Part shown: positions 23,354 to 30,737 of the stretch, one piece after another
Layout: every line of letters begins with the position of its first letter
Numbering within the stretch: the first letter of the stretch is position 1
Assembly (NCBI GenBank): GCA_045124465.1
Contig: JBGVLV010000031.1
Location: 1 to 30,758, forward strand
From: Scatosoma sp045124465
GTDB lineage: Bacteria; Bacillota; Clostridia; Christensenellales; Borkfalkiaceae
Length of the DNA: 30,758 nt
Reading direction: 5' to 3'
Made by a program: the position numbers and the translations under genes
The notes under the pieces: model-generated
Databases searched by the model: none
What the model was told of the DNA's origin: nothing
Seen by the model: the letters and a program-made list of their open reading frames with translations, nothing else

Positions 23354-24766
23354 TTATTTTTCCGAGCTTTGCAAACTGTTAAAATACGCGCGGATCAGAT
23401 CCTGCATTTCTTCCGAAAAGCCGTCCGCAACGTTGTACGCCTTATTCATAAGCTCACTGTACACTTCGCCGTACTTTACGTATTTTTCCCCGTCGGGATA
23501 ATAAATCGTATCATCGCTGCCGTAATCGACTATGGAGTTCGGCCCGCCGCCGCTTTCGCTTTCCTTATCGTCCGTAGGATCGCTGAAACTGTCGCCGGGA
23601 TTCGTCGTCGTTCCGCTTTGTAAAATGCCGGCAAGATCGCTCGACGTAAGCCCGAATATATCCATCAGCTCGGCAACGACCATATCCGCCGTTTCCTTGT
23701 TGTCGTACTGTTGCAACAACGCGAGATCGGAGGCTTGCGAAACGGTATAAAACGCCTCGTCCACCGCCTTCTGCCAACTCTCGTCCGTCGTCTGCGTCGT
23801 CGTATATATACCCTGTACTTCGTTTACGAACGCTTTGAGCGCCTCGTACAAAGGATCGTTCGCGCGAATCACGGTCATTTGATTCAACGCAAGCCGTAAA
23901 GCCTCTTCGTACGGTTGAACGTTCACCGCATTCTCCCCGATCAACTCGTCGCGGCGCGCGTTCCATTCTTCCGCGAGCGTTTCGATATTCACCGAGCCGA
24001 TCGCCGCGCCGAGGCTTTGCACCTGTTCGTTCTCGCTTGCATTAAGCGCGGAGGATATTTCGTCGTATGTATTCACCGCTCTTTCGAGCGTGACCGTATT
24101 CGCGATCACCTGTTTGACGTTCTCTTTCATTTCCCGTTCATAGGAAACGAGTTCGAGCTTTTTCACAAGCCCTTCCAGATCTTCCACGATCAGCAATTTC
24201 GGCGCGCTTTCCATATCCGAGGCTTTGACGTTTTCGATAAGCTCTTCCAAACGCGTTCTGTCAAAATCGCTGAACGAGTACGGCGGGTCTTCCTCGCCCG
24301 TCGGTTCGATCACTTTCATCGGCACGAGTATCGCCGTAAGCAACATTGCGAACGCGATCACGGGACAAAAGAAGTTTTTCCAAAGCCTGCCCGTTTTCAC
24401 CGCTTTTGTCGGCGTAACGGCAAGCCGTGCGTCGGCGTCCGTACGCTGTAACCGCGCCATATCCTCCTGCGAGGCTTGGAACTCGACCATGGTTTGCGCC
24501 TTTTCGCCAAAACGCAGATCTTTGTCCAGTTTTTTCGCCACCTTCTTTTCGGTCGGTCTGCATACGAGCCAACAAAGCCCGAACGTAGCGGCGGCGACTC
24601 CCAACCCTATAAGTATATACCAAATAACCCCGAATGTGACCGCGCGAAGTTTGAGAACGAGCCACAGCGCGGAAACGGCGAATATACCGCAAGACAAGCC
24701 AAACACCGCGCTTTTTATCAGCGCGTATCTTTGGAATTTTTTCTCGAATTTACGGAAACCTTGCAT
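23354..24766 (-). CDS. Membrane protein of unknown function, first gene of the MoxR operon
   Basis: 470 residues from ATG at 24766 with TAGGTGA just upstream. Three membrane helices: two near the N-terminus (about 17-39 and 44-68) and one at about 133-153. A basic cytoplasmic segment with RPTEKKVAKKLDKDLRFGEK lies between the second and third. The remaining ~310 residues are mostly helical and acidic (probably coiled), with a Ser/Gly/Asp-rich spacer at about 385-415 before the final helices. The layout resembles DUF4175-like proteins that head MoxR/vWA clusters in other phyla, but I do not recognise the family with certainty. Being first in the operon, directly behind promoter and candidate operator, it may be the membrane anchor of the complex. 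Confidence 0.8.
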   Translation of the reverse strand: MQGFRKFEKKFQRYALIKSAVFGLSCGIFAVSALWLVLKLRAVTFGVIWYILIGLGVAAATFGLCWLVCRPTEKKVAKKLDKDLRFGEKAQTMVEFQASQEDMARLQRTDADARLAVTPTKAVKTGRLWKNFFCPVIAFAMLLTAILVPMKVIEPTGEEDPPYSFSDFDRTRLEELIENVKASDMESAPKLLIVEDLEGLVKKLELVSYEREMKENVKQVIANTVTLERAVNTYDEISSALNASENEQVQSLGAAIGSVNIETLAEEWNARRDELIGENAVNVQPYEEALRLALNQMTVIRANDPLYEALKAFVNEVQGIYTTTQTTDESWQKAVDEAFYTVSQASDLALLQQYDNKETADMVVAELMDIFGLTSSDLAGILQSGTTTNPGDSFSDPTDDKESESGGGPNSIVDYGSDDTIYYPDGEKYVKYGEVYSELMNKAYNVADGFSEEMQDLIRAYFNSLQSSEK

Positions 24767-24777
24767 ATATCACCTAT

Positions 24778-24798
24778 GGTCAAACGGGTACATTGACC
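24778..24798. promoter_or_regulatory. Candidate operator of the MoxR/vWA operon
   Basis: GGTCAA-N9-TTGACC, a 21-bp perfect-arm inverted repeat lying between the expected transcription start (about 24807) and the ribosome binding site. Placement fits a repressor roadblock or a 5' UTR hairpin. No regulator gene is adjacent. Confidence 0.5.
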
Positions 24799-24813
24799 CA
24801 ATATCTTCATTTT

Positions 24814-24842
24814 ATTTTATCACCTTCGCATAAATAAGTCAA
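24814..24842 (-). promoter_or_regulatory. Promoter of the MoxR/vWA operon
   Basis: Minus strand: -35 TTGACT (24837-24842), 17-bp spacer, -10 TAAAAT (24814-24819). It is the only strong promoter found upstream of the seven-gene set. Confidence 0.75.
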
Positions 24843-24929
24843 TACAAAAGAACGCCCAAATCGAAAAAAAGCAAGATTTTCGTCAATTTTTTCGGCTTGT
24901 TTTTCCATTAATTAACAATTTAAACGCAT

Positions 24930-24972
24930 TTTTCCAAAATAATATCCCCCAAACTCCGATCGTTTGGAGGAT
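24930..24972 (-). terminator. Terminator of the yitT-like gene
   Basis: Minus strand: ATCCTCCAAAC, 7-base loop, GTTTGGGGGAT (one G-U pair), then ATTATTTT. It separates the yitT-like gene from the MoxR operon promoter. Confidence 0.7.
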
Positions 24973-25015
24973 ACCGATGATCCGCTTAAAAATCCCGTTT
25001 ACGGCTTTTGAACGT

Positions 25016-25903
25016 TCAGACTTTTCTTTGGAAATTCCCGAATACTTCGTTCACTTTTTCAAAGCTCGCGAACGCGTCGGGGTGGCTCTTTATAATTTTC
25101 ATCATCGCGCCGATCTGCCGTTTATTCACTATGCAAACGAGCATATATTTGTCGGTGTCCGAATACATTCCGTGCACTTTTATCTCCGTTACGCCGTGTT
25201 TGAGTTTGGAAATCAACTCCGCGGACAATTCGTTCGGCGAACTTGTTACGATCTCGAATTTATAACCGTTTTTGATACCGCTCAATCCGTTATCCACCAC
25301 TATATTCGCGATAAACAGGTTGATCAGGGTACAGATAACGGGCGTTATTTTCATACCGTACACGAAAAACGCGATCGCCACGACGCTTGTATCCATTATA
25401 AACGAAACATAAGCGATATTGATCTCGGGTCTGACCTTTTTGATCAGTGCGGAAATCCCGTACGTTCCGCCGCTCGCGCCGAACCGTCTTAACATCAAGG
25501 AAAATCCGAACCCCGAAATAACGCCCGTCGCCACGCAGGCAAATACGATATTAAAATCGTCGCCGTTATTCGCCAAGCAATACGGCAACGCGCCGACCGC
25601 GTCGTAAAACCGAGGCGTAAACGATTGCACGACCATATAAACGCTCAACATCAAGCCCAGTTTTTTGTTTACGAAAACGCTGACCAAAACAAAGATCGGC
25701 AAATTGAACGCCATCATCAAGATAGACCAACTTATTTTGCCCTCGATAAAATGATAGGTAATGGTCGCGAGACCGCCTACCCCTCCGGGCGCAAAACCGT
25801 TGCTGTTCTGAAAAAAATGGTATGCCGTACCGACGACCACGCCCGCGACGATCGCGCAGAGTATATCCAAGACCAGTTCTTTGACGGGTATCTTTTTCCG
25901 CAT
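25016..25903 (-). CDS. YitT family membrane protein
   Basis: 295 residues with about five membrane helices in the first two thirds and the YitT/DUF161 signatures NGFAPGGVGGLATI (about 35-48) and GASGGTYGISALI (about 142-154), i.e. two related half-domains. The last ~75 residues are a soluble DUF2179 domain (EIVTSSPNELSAELISKLKHG; YMLVCIVNKRQIGAMMKII), a ferredoxin-like fold that in family members may bind a regulatory ligand. Transport substrate is unknown for the family. Start has GGGAAG upstream. It stands alone on the minus strand with its own terminator, next to acquired genes but with composition more like the chromosome. Confidence 0.92.
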   Translation of the reverse strand: MRKKIPVKELVLDILCAIVAGVVVGTAYHFFQNSNGFAPGGVGGLATITYHFIEGKISWSILMMAFNLPIFVLVSVFVNKKLGLMLSVYMVVQSFTPRFYDAVGALPYCLANNGDDFNIVFACVATGVISGFGFSLMLRRFGASGGTYGISALIKKVRPEINIAYVSFIMDTSVVAIAFFVYGMKITPVICTLINLFIANIVVDNGLSGIKNGYKFEIVTSSPNELSAELISKLKHGVTEIKVHGMYSDTDKYMLVCIVNKRQIGAMMKIIKSHPDAFASFEKVNEVFGNFQRKV

Positions 25904-26053
25904 AATCTTCCCTTTTTTCTTTAAATTTCTTTTGCATATATTTGACTTTCAATGTGTTTAAAAGCCTTACATACAATTTTTGTCCCGTCGACGAAAAACT
26001 ACCTGTTCTTCGGACGGGGAATAAAATCCGAATCTCAAAAGTTACGCCTTATA

Positions 26054-26746
26054 TCAGCCGTATCTTTTACCGTCTAATTTTGTACCGTTTGAAAGATCTT
26101 CTCTTTCCGTTCCGTCATACGTTTTTTTATGAGAAAGCAACCATTGAAACACTTCGCGGTTTGCATAAGTAGCGCTCCAAGCGTCGTGACCGGTATTCGG
26201 ATAAATCGTAAGACGGGCATTGCCGCCGCGCGCTTTAACGGCGTTTACCATTTTTATCGATTCTTCCGTAAATACCGCGGTATCGTTTTCGCCGTGAAAA
26301 GCCCAAACGGGAACGTGTAACAGCCGTGCGGCGTTCCAGTATACCCCGCCGCCGCAGATCGGTACTATCGCGGCAAAATATTCGGGTAGGCTCATCGCAA
26401 GCTGCCAAGTAGCATAGCCGCCCATACTCGCTCCCATCAGATAGACTCTTTCCCTATCCGTAAAAGGTTCGTTCACAATTTTTCCGACCAGTCCTTTTAA
26501 CCGTTCGAAAACGTCAAACCAAAAATCAGCAGAGCATTGCGGAGCAACCGTGATAAACGGGAAATCCTCGTGCTTTTCCGTAATTTTAAAATACGCATTA
26601 TTGATCAAAGCGTTTATATCCGTTCCTCTTGTTCCCGCGCCGTGGAGAAAAATGATCACAGGATATTTCCCGCCCTCTTTATAATCCGCGGGATAGCGAA
26701 TCAAGTATTGCAGACCTTGAAAATTGAAAAGATATGTATTTGGCAT
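26054..26746 (-). CDS. Alpha/beta hydrolase (PHB-depolymerase/carboxylesterase-like)
   Basis: 230 residues, cytoplasmic, from ATG at 26746 with AAAGGAGG upstream. The core is complete: oxyanion loop FLHGAGTRG (33-41), nucleophile elbow GASMGG (Ser107), acid in GENDTAV (Asp155) and His187 in NTGHDAW. This is the peptidase S9/dienelactone-type or esterase lineage often annotated as phospholipase/carboxylesterase; the substrate cannot be told. It follows recombinase tail remnant A by about 100 bp, on the same strand, and no clear promoter is seen between them. It may therefore be one of the cargo genes of a cassette array. Confidence 0.88.
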   Translation of the reverse strand: MPNTYLFNFQGLQYLIRYPADYKEGGKYPVIIFLHGAGTRGTDINALINNAYFKITEKHEDFPFITVAPQCSADFWFDVFERLKGLVGKIVNEPFTDRERVYLMGASMGGYATWQLAMSLPEYFAAIVPICGGGVYWNAARLLHVPVWAFHGENDTAVFTEESIKMVNAVKARGGNARLTIYPNTGHDAWSATYANREVFQWLLSHKKTYDGTEREDLSNGTKLDGKRYG

Positions 26747-26853
26747 AATGTCCTCCTTTAAAACTCGGCGAGATGGTCAAGGCTCTTTTTTACTTTATTG
26801 CTGTAAATGAAACTATCGAGTTTTGTTGAAAAAACTATTTAGGAATCAACCCC

Positions 26854-26966
26854 GATTATTTTTTCTCGTCAGACAAACGATAGTTTCCACGTGGGGCAAG
26901 ACTCCAAAAGGTCTCATTTTGAGCGAAAAATGGGGGTTGTAACTCCAAAAGGTCTCATTTTTCACA
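26854..26966 (-). repeat. Recombinase-tail remnant A (repeat copy A)
   Basis: Core 26871-26955 aligns gap-free with copy B at 27726-27810, with 16 differences in 85 positions by my count. On the minus strand it encodes PHVETIVCLTRK and then stop, matching the serine recombinase C-terminus GGVETLVCLSLK. Inside it, ACTCCAAAAGGTCTCATTTT occurs twice, 41 bp apart, around AAAAATGGGGGTTGTAA. It lies between the CAT-like gene and the hydrolase. The bases 26967-27015 show nothing recognisable. Confidence 0.75.
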
Positions 26967-27015
26967 TGAGTGCGAGTTAAACATCTGCTCGATAAATTGG
27001 AATTTGTCGTTTCAT

Positions 27016-27681
27016 TCAAAACGCAAGCTCATCAACCGCCTTTTGAATATTGTTAAAGGCATCGGCAAGCGGCTTGCCGTCAACAAAAGCGTGGCTAATT
27101 TTCATATGTATCGACATTTTATATCTTCCGTTCTCATCAACATATTTACCCCAACCGATGCAAGGAACGATATTATAGGTTTGGTCGTCGCTGCCATAAG
27201 GCGTTGTAATAACGGGGAGCGTCATGGATTGATAATCAACCCACGGAATACACGAAAAATATAATAAGTCGGTACGATTCAAATCCGAATTTTCGGGATG
27301 CGTGCTCTTTTCTGTTTTTGCCTTTTCGATAATGGCAAGAACATTTTTATAGAATTCATTATACGGAACATATTCGGTACTTCTGTTTACAAAATAACCG
27401 TAGTCATTGGCAACCGTAAAGCTACAATCAACCTTATCGTAAATATACGGCTCTCCGTCGTGAATACGCATTCTGAATTCGGGAATGGCGTTCAGCTCTC
27501 TCAATGCCAAATATAAAAAATTTGCAAAGAAGGATTGCTTCGTTTCGTGGCAGTAATTCACGAGATTCGTTACATCCATTCTTACGGTCATATCGTATAT
27601 GGAGGTTCTCATATTGATAAACTCTTGAAATAGCTCGTATCTGTTCCAAGCTGTAATATCTATTTTCTTTCGATTGTTCAT
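27016..27681 (-). CDS. Chloramphenicol acetyltransferase (CAT)-like O-acetyltransferase
   Basis: 221 residues from ATG at 27681, chosen because GGAG is 6 bases upstream; ATG at 27687 would be too close. The catalytic motif is SHAFVDGKPLADAFN (His197, Asp201), the HxxxDG motif of trimeric CATs. Other family blocks are ITAWNRYELFQEFI at the start and PWVDYQSMTLP in the middle. CATs move acetyl from acetyl-CoA to the 3-OH of chloramphenicol; many relatives in gut Clostridia confer no resistance, so the substrate is not certain. It is cargo-like: single gene, about 30 bp after recombinase-tail remnant B, no promoter of its own visible, remnant A behind it, more AT-rich than the chromosomal genes. 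Confidence 0.88.
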   Translation of the reverse strand: MNNRKKIDITAWNRYELFQEFINMRTSIYDMTVRMDVTNLVNYCHETKQSFFANFLYLALRELNAIPEFRMRIHDGEPYIYDKVDCSFTVANDYGYFVNRSTEYVPYNEFYKNVLAIIEKAKTEKSTHPENSDLNRTDLLYFSCIPWVDYQSMTLPVITTPYGSDDQTYNIVPCIGWGKYVDENGRYKMSIHMKISHAFVDGKPLADAFNNIQKAVDELAF

Positions 27682-27710
27682 TCCCATTCTCCAACAAGTT
27701 CTTATTTATC

Positions 27711-27816
27711 GATTATTTTCGTGTGAGACAAACCAAACTTTCGACGTGGGTCAAGATTCCAAAAGGTATAAAAATCGGCTAAAAATGGGGGTTGTAAATC
27801 CAAAAGGTATATTTAA
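27711..27816 (-). repeat. Recombinase-tail remnant B (repeat copy B)
   Basis: Second copy of the remnant. On the minus strand it encodes IPFGILTHVESLVCLTRK followed by TAA. TCCAAAAGGTATA occurs twice, 41 bp apart, around AAAAATGGGGGTTGTAA. It lies between the acetyltransferase pseudogene and the CAT-like gene. Bases 27817-27934 are AT-rich with nothing recognisable. Confidence 0.75.
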
Positions 27817-27934
27817 ATCGCAAATATATTCAATATTCCCGATTTCTTCGATAAATATTTCCGCACGAATAAAAAGCGAATTGGAATAAATTTGCAACAT
27901 TTTTCTTTTTGCAACTTTCGCAATCATTCTGCAA

Positions 27935-28570
27935 TTATTTTTTGCGGAGCAATTTTTCCTTTTCTAAATCTTCCAAAACGATTTTACGCTCTTTATAATA
28001 ATATTCTTTATCATGCTCGTTGATTTCCCGCAATACTTTACAGGGATTACCCACTGCAACAACATTTGCGGGAATGTCGCTTACAACAACTGAACCCGCT
28101 CAAATAGTCGTACCTTTGCCGATATGAACGCCGGGACAAATCGTAACTCCCGCGCCTATCCAACAATCGTCTTCAATCACTACGGGATCGGTATACATAT
28201 ATTCTCTCATAGAAGGATCTAACGGATGTCCAACCGTTGCTATCGTAACGTTTGCGCCAAACATAACTCTTTCGCCTATAATAATTTCACCGTCGTCGAT
28301 AAAATTACAATTAAAATTTATATACGACATTTTGCCGATTTTTATATTATAACCGTAACAACAGTAAAACGGCGGCTCTATCCAAGCGAAAAATTTTTTA
28401 TCTCTGAAAAGTTTTCTCTGCAATAAAAATCTTGTCAGTATTCTTTTGGGTCCCCTTTTATTTATTTTTAAAAGTAAAGATTTACATCTTCTTCTGTCCT
28501 TGGGCAAGCCCTCGCAATTATCGGTGAATAATTTCCCCTCTTTGATTCTGTCTCTCATCGTTTCACTCAT
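27935..28570 (-). pseudogene. Maltose/galactoside O-acetyltransferase family gene with an in-frame TGA
   Basis: The frame runs from ATG 28570 (GGAGGAG upstream) to TAA at 27935, 211 codons, but TGA at 28100-28102 cuts it after 156. The sequence continues convincingly past the stop (AGSVVVSDIPANVVAVGNPC), so a single base change is the simplest view: the family has Gly here (GKGTTI-G-AGSVV), and GGA to TGA needs one substitution. The N-terminal Mac domain (about 1-60), the His of ATVGHPLDP, and hexapeptide repeats of the left-handed beta helix are visible. Intact members acetylate sugars using acetyl-CoA. It has its own promoter. The truncated product would lose the last coils and C-terminal helix; probably inactive unless the base is a sequencing error. 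Confidence 0.82.
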
Positions 28571-28629
28571 AATGAACTCCTCCTTTTTACTCTCGTAACG
28601 ATTAATCTATTCGCTACCAATATAGAATT

Positions 28630-28658
28630 ATTATAACACAATCGCCGACGGACTGCAA
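28630..28658 (-). promoter_or_regulatory. Promoter of the O-acetyltransferase gene
   Basis: Minus strand: -35 TTGCAG (28653-28658), 17-bp spacer, -10 TATAAT (28630-28635), about 60 bp before the start codon. Confidence 0.7.
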
Positions 28659-28693
28659 CAAAATGGGACAAAAAATGTTTTAGGTTAAATCGC

Positions 28694-30370
28694 TTATTTT
28701 AGCGAGAGACAAACCAAGGTTTCCACTCCACCTTCTCCTTCCCATATAACTTGGTGAGCATCGTTATCCTCATTATAATATACAGGGAAATTAAAGATTA
28801 CTTTTCGCAACAACGTTCTTTTATTGGAATCGTTCGCATTGATATGTACCTCTTTTACCAATGCCGCAACAACCGCTTTCTGTTCGCTTTCATCCATTAT
28901 ATCATAAACTTCATCAAAAGTCACTAATATTTCGCGTATTTTCCCCAAAGTCATTTTTTCTTCTTCAAATGCCTTTTTCCTTAAAAGCGCGTCTTCAATG
29001 GCTTCTTCGATTTCGTATACGGTTTCATATAAGCCATTTAACCGAGCCGTCAAATCTTGAATCTTTCTCTCCCTAAACTTGGCATCCACGGGCATATTAT
29101 CTATCTCCATTTCCAAGCGCACTTTGTTAATTTCAATCTCTTTCAGCTTCGCACGGTAATTTTGAATTTCTTGCTCAACCTTGCCACCGTCAATTCTATC
29201 ATCAATTCTCAAGTTAACAGCTTCGCATAAAGATTTGTTTTTTACCAATTCTCTAATCAATTCTACCACTACAGGTTCTATATCTGTGGTTTTTAATTTA
29301 GCCTTGTATCCACAGCGACTACCGCGTTGATAATGACTATTTCCGCAATAGTAGTAATATACGTCTTTTTTCGTACCATCCTTTTTCGTCCAAGTATTTC
29401 GATTGCAATACATCAATCCCCCACATTTTGGACAACGCAAAATACCACTAAGTAAATGAACTTTTGGTGCTCCCGCCCTCGGCTGTTGTAAAACACCTGT
29501 TTGCTGACGTTTCTTTTTTGCTCTCTCCCAAATTTCCATATCGATGATGGGTTCATGTTTTCCGTCTTGCAAAATGTAATCCTTGGAACGAATAACTCGG
29601 TATTCTTCCTTTTTACCCTTTACCTTTTCACGTACTCTTCTCCCGTATGCAATCTTACCTGCGTAAACGGGATTATCCAAAAGAGCTTTTATACAGTGCG
29701 CACTCCAAACGGCTAAAGCAGATTTTGTATTTTTCGCTTTGGGTACACCTTGAAGATTTAACGATTTTGCGATACCGCCACAGCCCTTATTCGTATTAAT
29801 AAATTGCTCGAAAATTTGACGAACAATTTCCGCCTCTTCTTCCTTAATAACCAACTGATTATCTTTTAAATAATAGCCGTATGGAGCGGGACCGCCATTC
29901 CAACCGCCTTGTCTTGCTTTTTCTTTTCTTCCGTTCATCGTTTGTTCAAGAATGTTTTCACGTTCAATTTCCGCGACTGCCGACAAAACCGAAATGAGAA
30001 GTTTACCGCTTGTTTGCGAAGAATCGATTCCTTCTTCAACGCAAATCAAATCCACCCCAAACGCTTGAATGTGTGCCAATGAGTTAAGGATATCCGCCGC
30101 ATTTCTACCAAAACGAGAAAGTTTGTACACCAAAACATAGTCAACCTGTAAGCCGTTTTCAATATCTGCAAGCATACGCTTAAAGTCTGGACGTCCTTCT
30201 ATAGATTTACCTGATTTACCTGCGTCTTCATATTTTCCAACGCATACCATTTCCTCACGTTCGCCAAAATGCGCAATCCTATTGATTTGCCCATCCAAGC
30301 TAAAACCATCAACCTGCATTTCCGTACTTACGCGTACATAAGAAATATACTTTTTGCCTTCTCGATTCAT
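28694..30370 (-). CDS. Large serine recombinase (site-specific integrase)
   Basis: 558 residues from ATG at 30370, chosen for GGAGG 8-9 bases upstream. The resolvase domain (about 6-150) has the catalytic Ser in YVRVSTEMQ (Ser15) and the arginines of YKLSRFGRN (Arg86, Arg89). A recombinase domain follows (about 165-290), then a zinc ribbon with CPKC (313, 316), Cys342 and Cys353, and a coiled coil (about 395-480) of the kind that controls directionality. It cuts and rejoins att sites to integrate or excise an element. It ends with GGVETLVCLSLK, the peptide also encoded by remnants A and B downstream. The gene is AT-rich, about 19 bp after a small co-directional gene, and appears intact. Confidence 0.94.
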   Translation of the reverse strand: MNREGKKYISYVRVSTEMQVDGFSLDGQINRIAHFGEREEMVCVGKYEDAGKSGKSIEGRPDFKRMLADIENGLQVDYVLVYKLSRFGRNAADILNSLAHIQAFGVDLICVEEGIDSSQTSGKLLISVLSAVAEIERENILEQTMNGRKEKARQGGWNGGPAPYGYYLKDNQLVIKEEEAEIVRQIFEQFINTNKGCGGIAKSLNLQGVPKAKNTKSALAVWSAHCIKALLDNPVYAGKIAYGRRVREKVKGKKEEYRVIRSKDYILQDGKHEPIIDMEIWERAKKKRQQTGVLQQPRAGAPKVHLLSGILRCPKCGGLMYCNRNTWTKKDGTKKDVYYYYCGNSHYQRGSRCGYKAKLKTTDIEPVVVELIRELVKNKSLCEAVNLRIDDRIDGGKVEQEIQNYRAKLKEIEINKVRLEMEIDNMPVDAKFRERKIQDLTARLNGLYETVYEIEEAIEDALLRKKAFEEEKMTLGKIREILVTFDEVYDIMDESEQKAVVAALVKEVHINANDSNKRTLLRKVIFNFPVYYNEDNDAHQVIWEGEGGVETLVCLSLK

Positions 30371-30389
30371 AAAAAAAACCTCCAATAAA

Positions 30390-30653
30390 TTATTTTTTTA
30401 AAACTTTATAACCATACTTTTTGATAAGTATTGCTATCAAATCTACAAAAGCTTCACGCTTTCTTTCTTCCTCCGCTTTTTCCTTGGGAGATAATTCCGT
30501 CCATTTCAGAAAAGAAACTTTTATCCTACCATTATTAGGCGTGGTTTGCGGTGCCACACTACTATTGTAACTCGGCATATTATCCCCTTCCAAGAAAAAT
30601 TTTTCACTTTTTTCGGTTTTAGCTAAATTTTTTTTGATATTCTTTTGTTCCAT
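30390..30653 (-). CDS. Small protein of unknown function encoded with the recombinase
   Basis: 87 residues from ATG at 30653, which has AGGAGG about 7 bases upstream. An internal ATG at 30578 (MPSYNSSVAPQ) also has a GGGG stretch before it and would give a 62-residue product. The N-terminus is basic and low in complexity; residues about 44-87 form a charged helix (SPKEKAEEERKREAF) and an amphipathic end. No domain recognised. Its stop is 19 bp before the recombinase start, so the two are probably co-transcribed. It could be a recombination directionality factor or regulator, but nothing in the sequence proves it. Confidence 0.65.
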   Translation of the reverse strand: MEQKNIKKNLAKTEKSEKFFLEGDNMPSYNSSVAPQTTPNNGRIKVSFLKWTELSPKEKAEEERKREAFVDLIAILIKKYGYKVLKK

Positions 30654-30689
30654 TATTTCCTCCTGATAAAATAGTAATTTTTTTTCCTA

Positions 30690-30701
30690 AAATAGCTATT
30701 T
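30690..30701. promoter_or_regulatory. 12-bp palindrome upstream of the recombinase operon
   Basis: AAATAGCTATTT, a perfect palindrome about 37 bp before the small gene start. It may be an operator, but no convincing -10/-35 pair is seen around it and the end of the window is only 57 bp away. Confidence 0.25.
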
Positions 30702-30737
30702 GACAGTTAGGCGTGTGCTTGTCTTGATACAAGTGGC

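Noticed and set aside
21210..23501. 763-codon plus-strand frame spanning DUF58 and MoxR
   Set aside because: Striking length, but it covers two well-identified genes in antisense and is Phe/Arg/His-rich as expected of a shadow.
25960..26050. Another recombinase-tail-like string (RRRDKNCM plus stop) between yitT and the hydrolase
   Set aside because: It does not resemble the VET-VCL tail of this recombinase; resemblance to other recombinase ends is only a vague impression.
28100..28102. Genome-wide recoding of TGA to glycine
   Set aside because: TGA ends several intact genes here (antitoxin, DUF58, double-vWA, yitT-like, hydrolase, CAT-like), several within ATGA overlaps, so it is a working stop codon.
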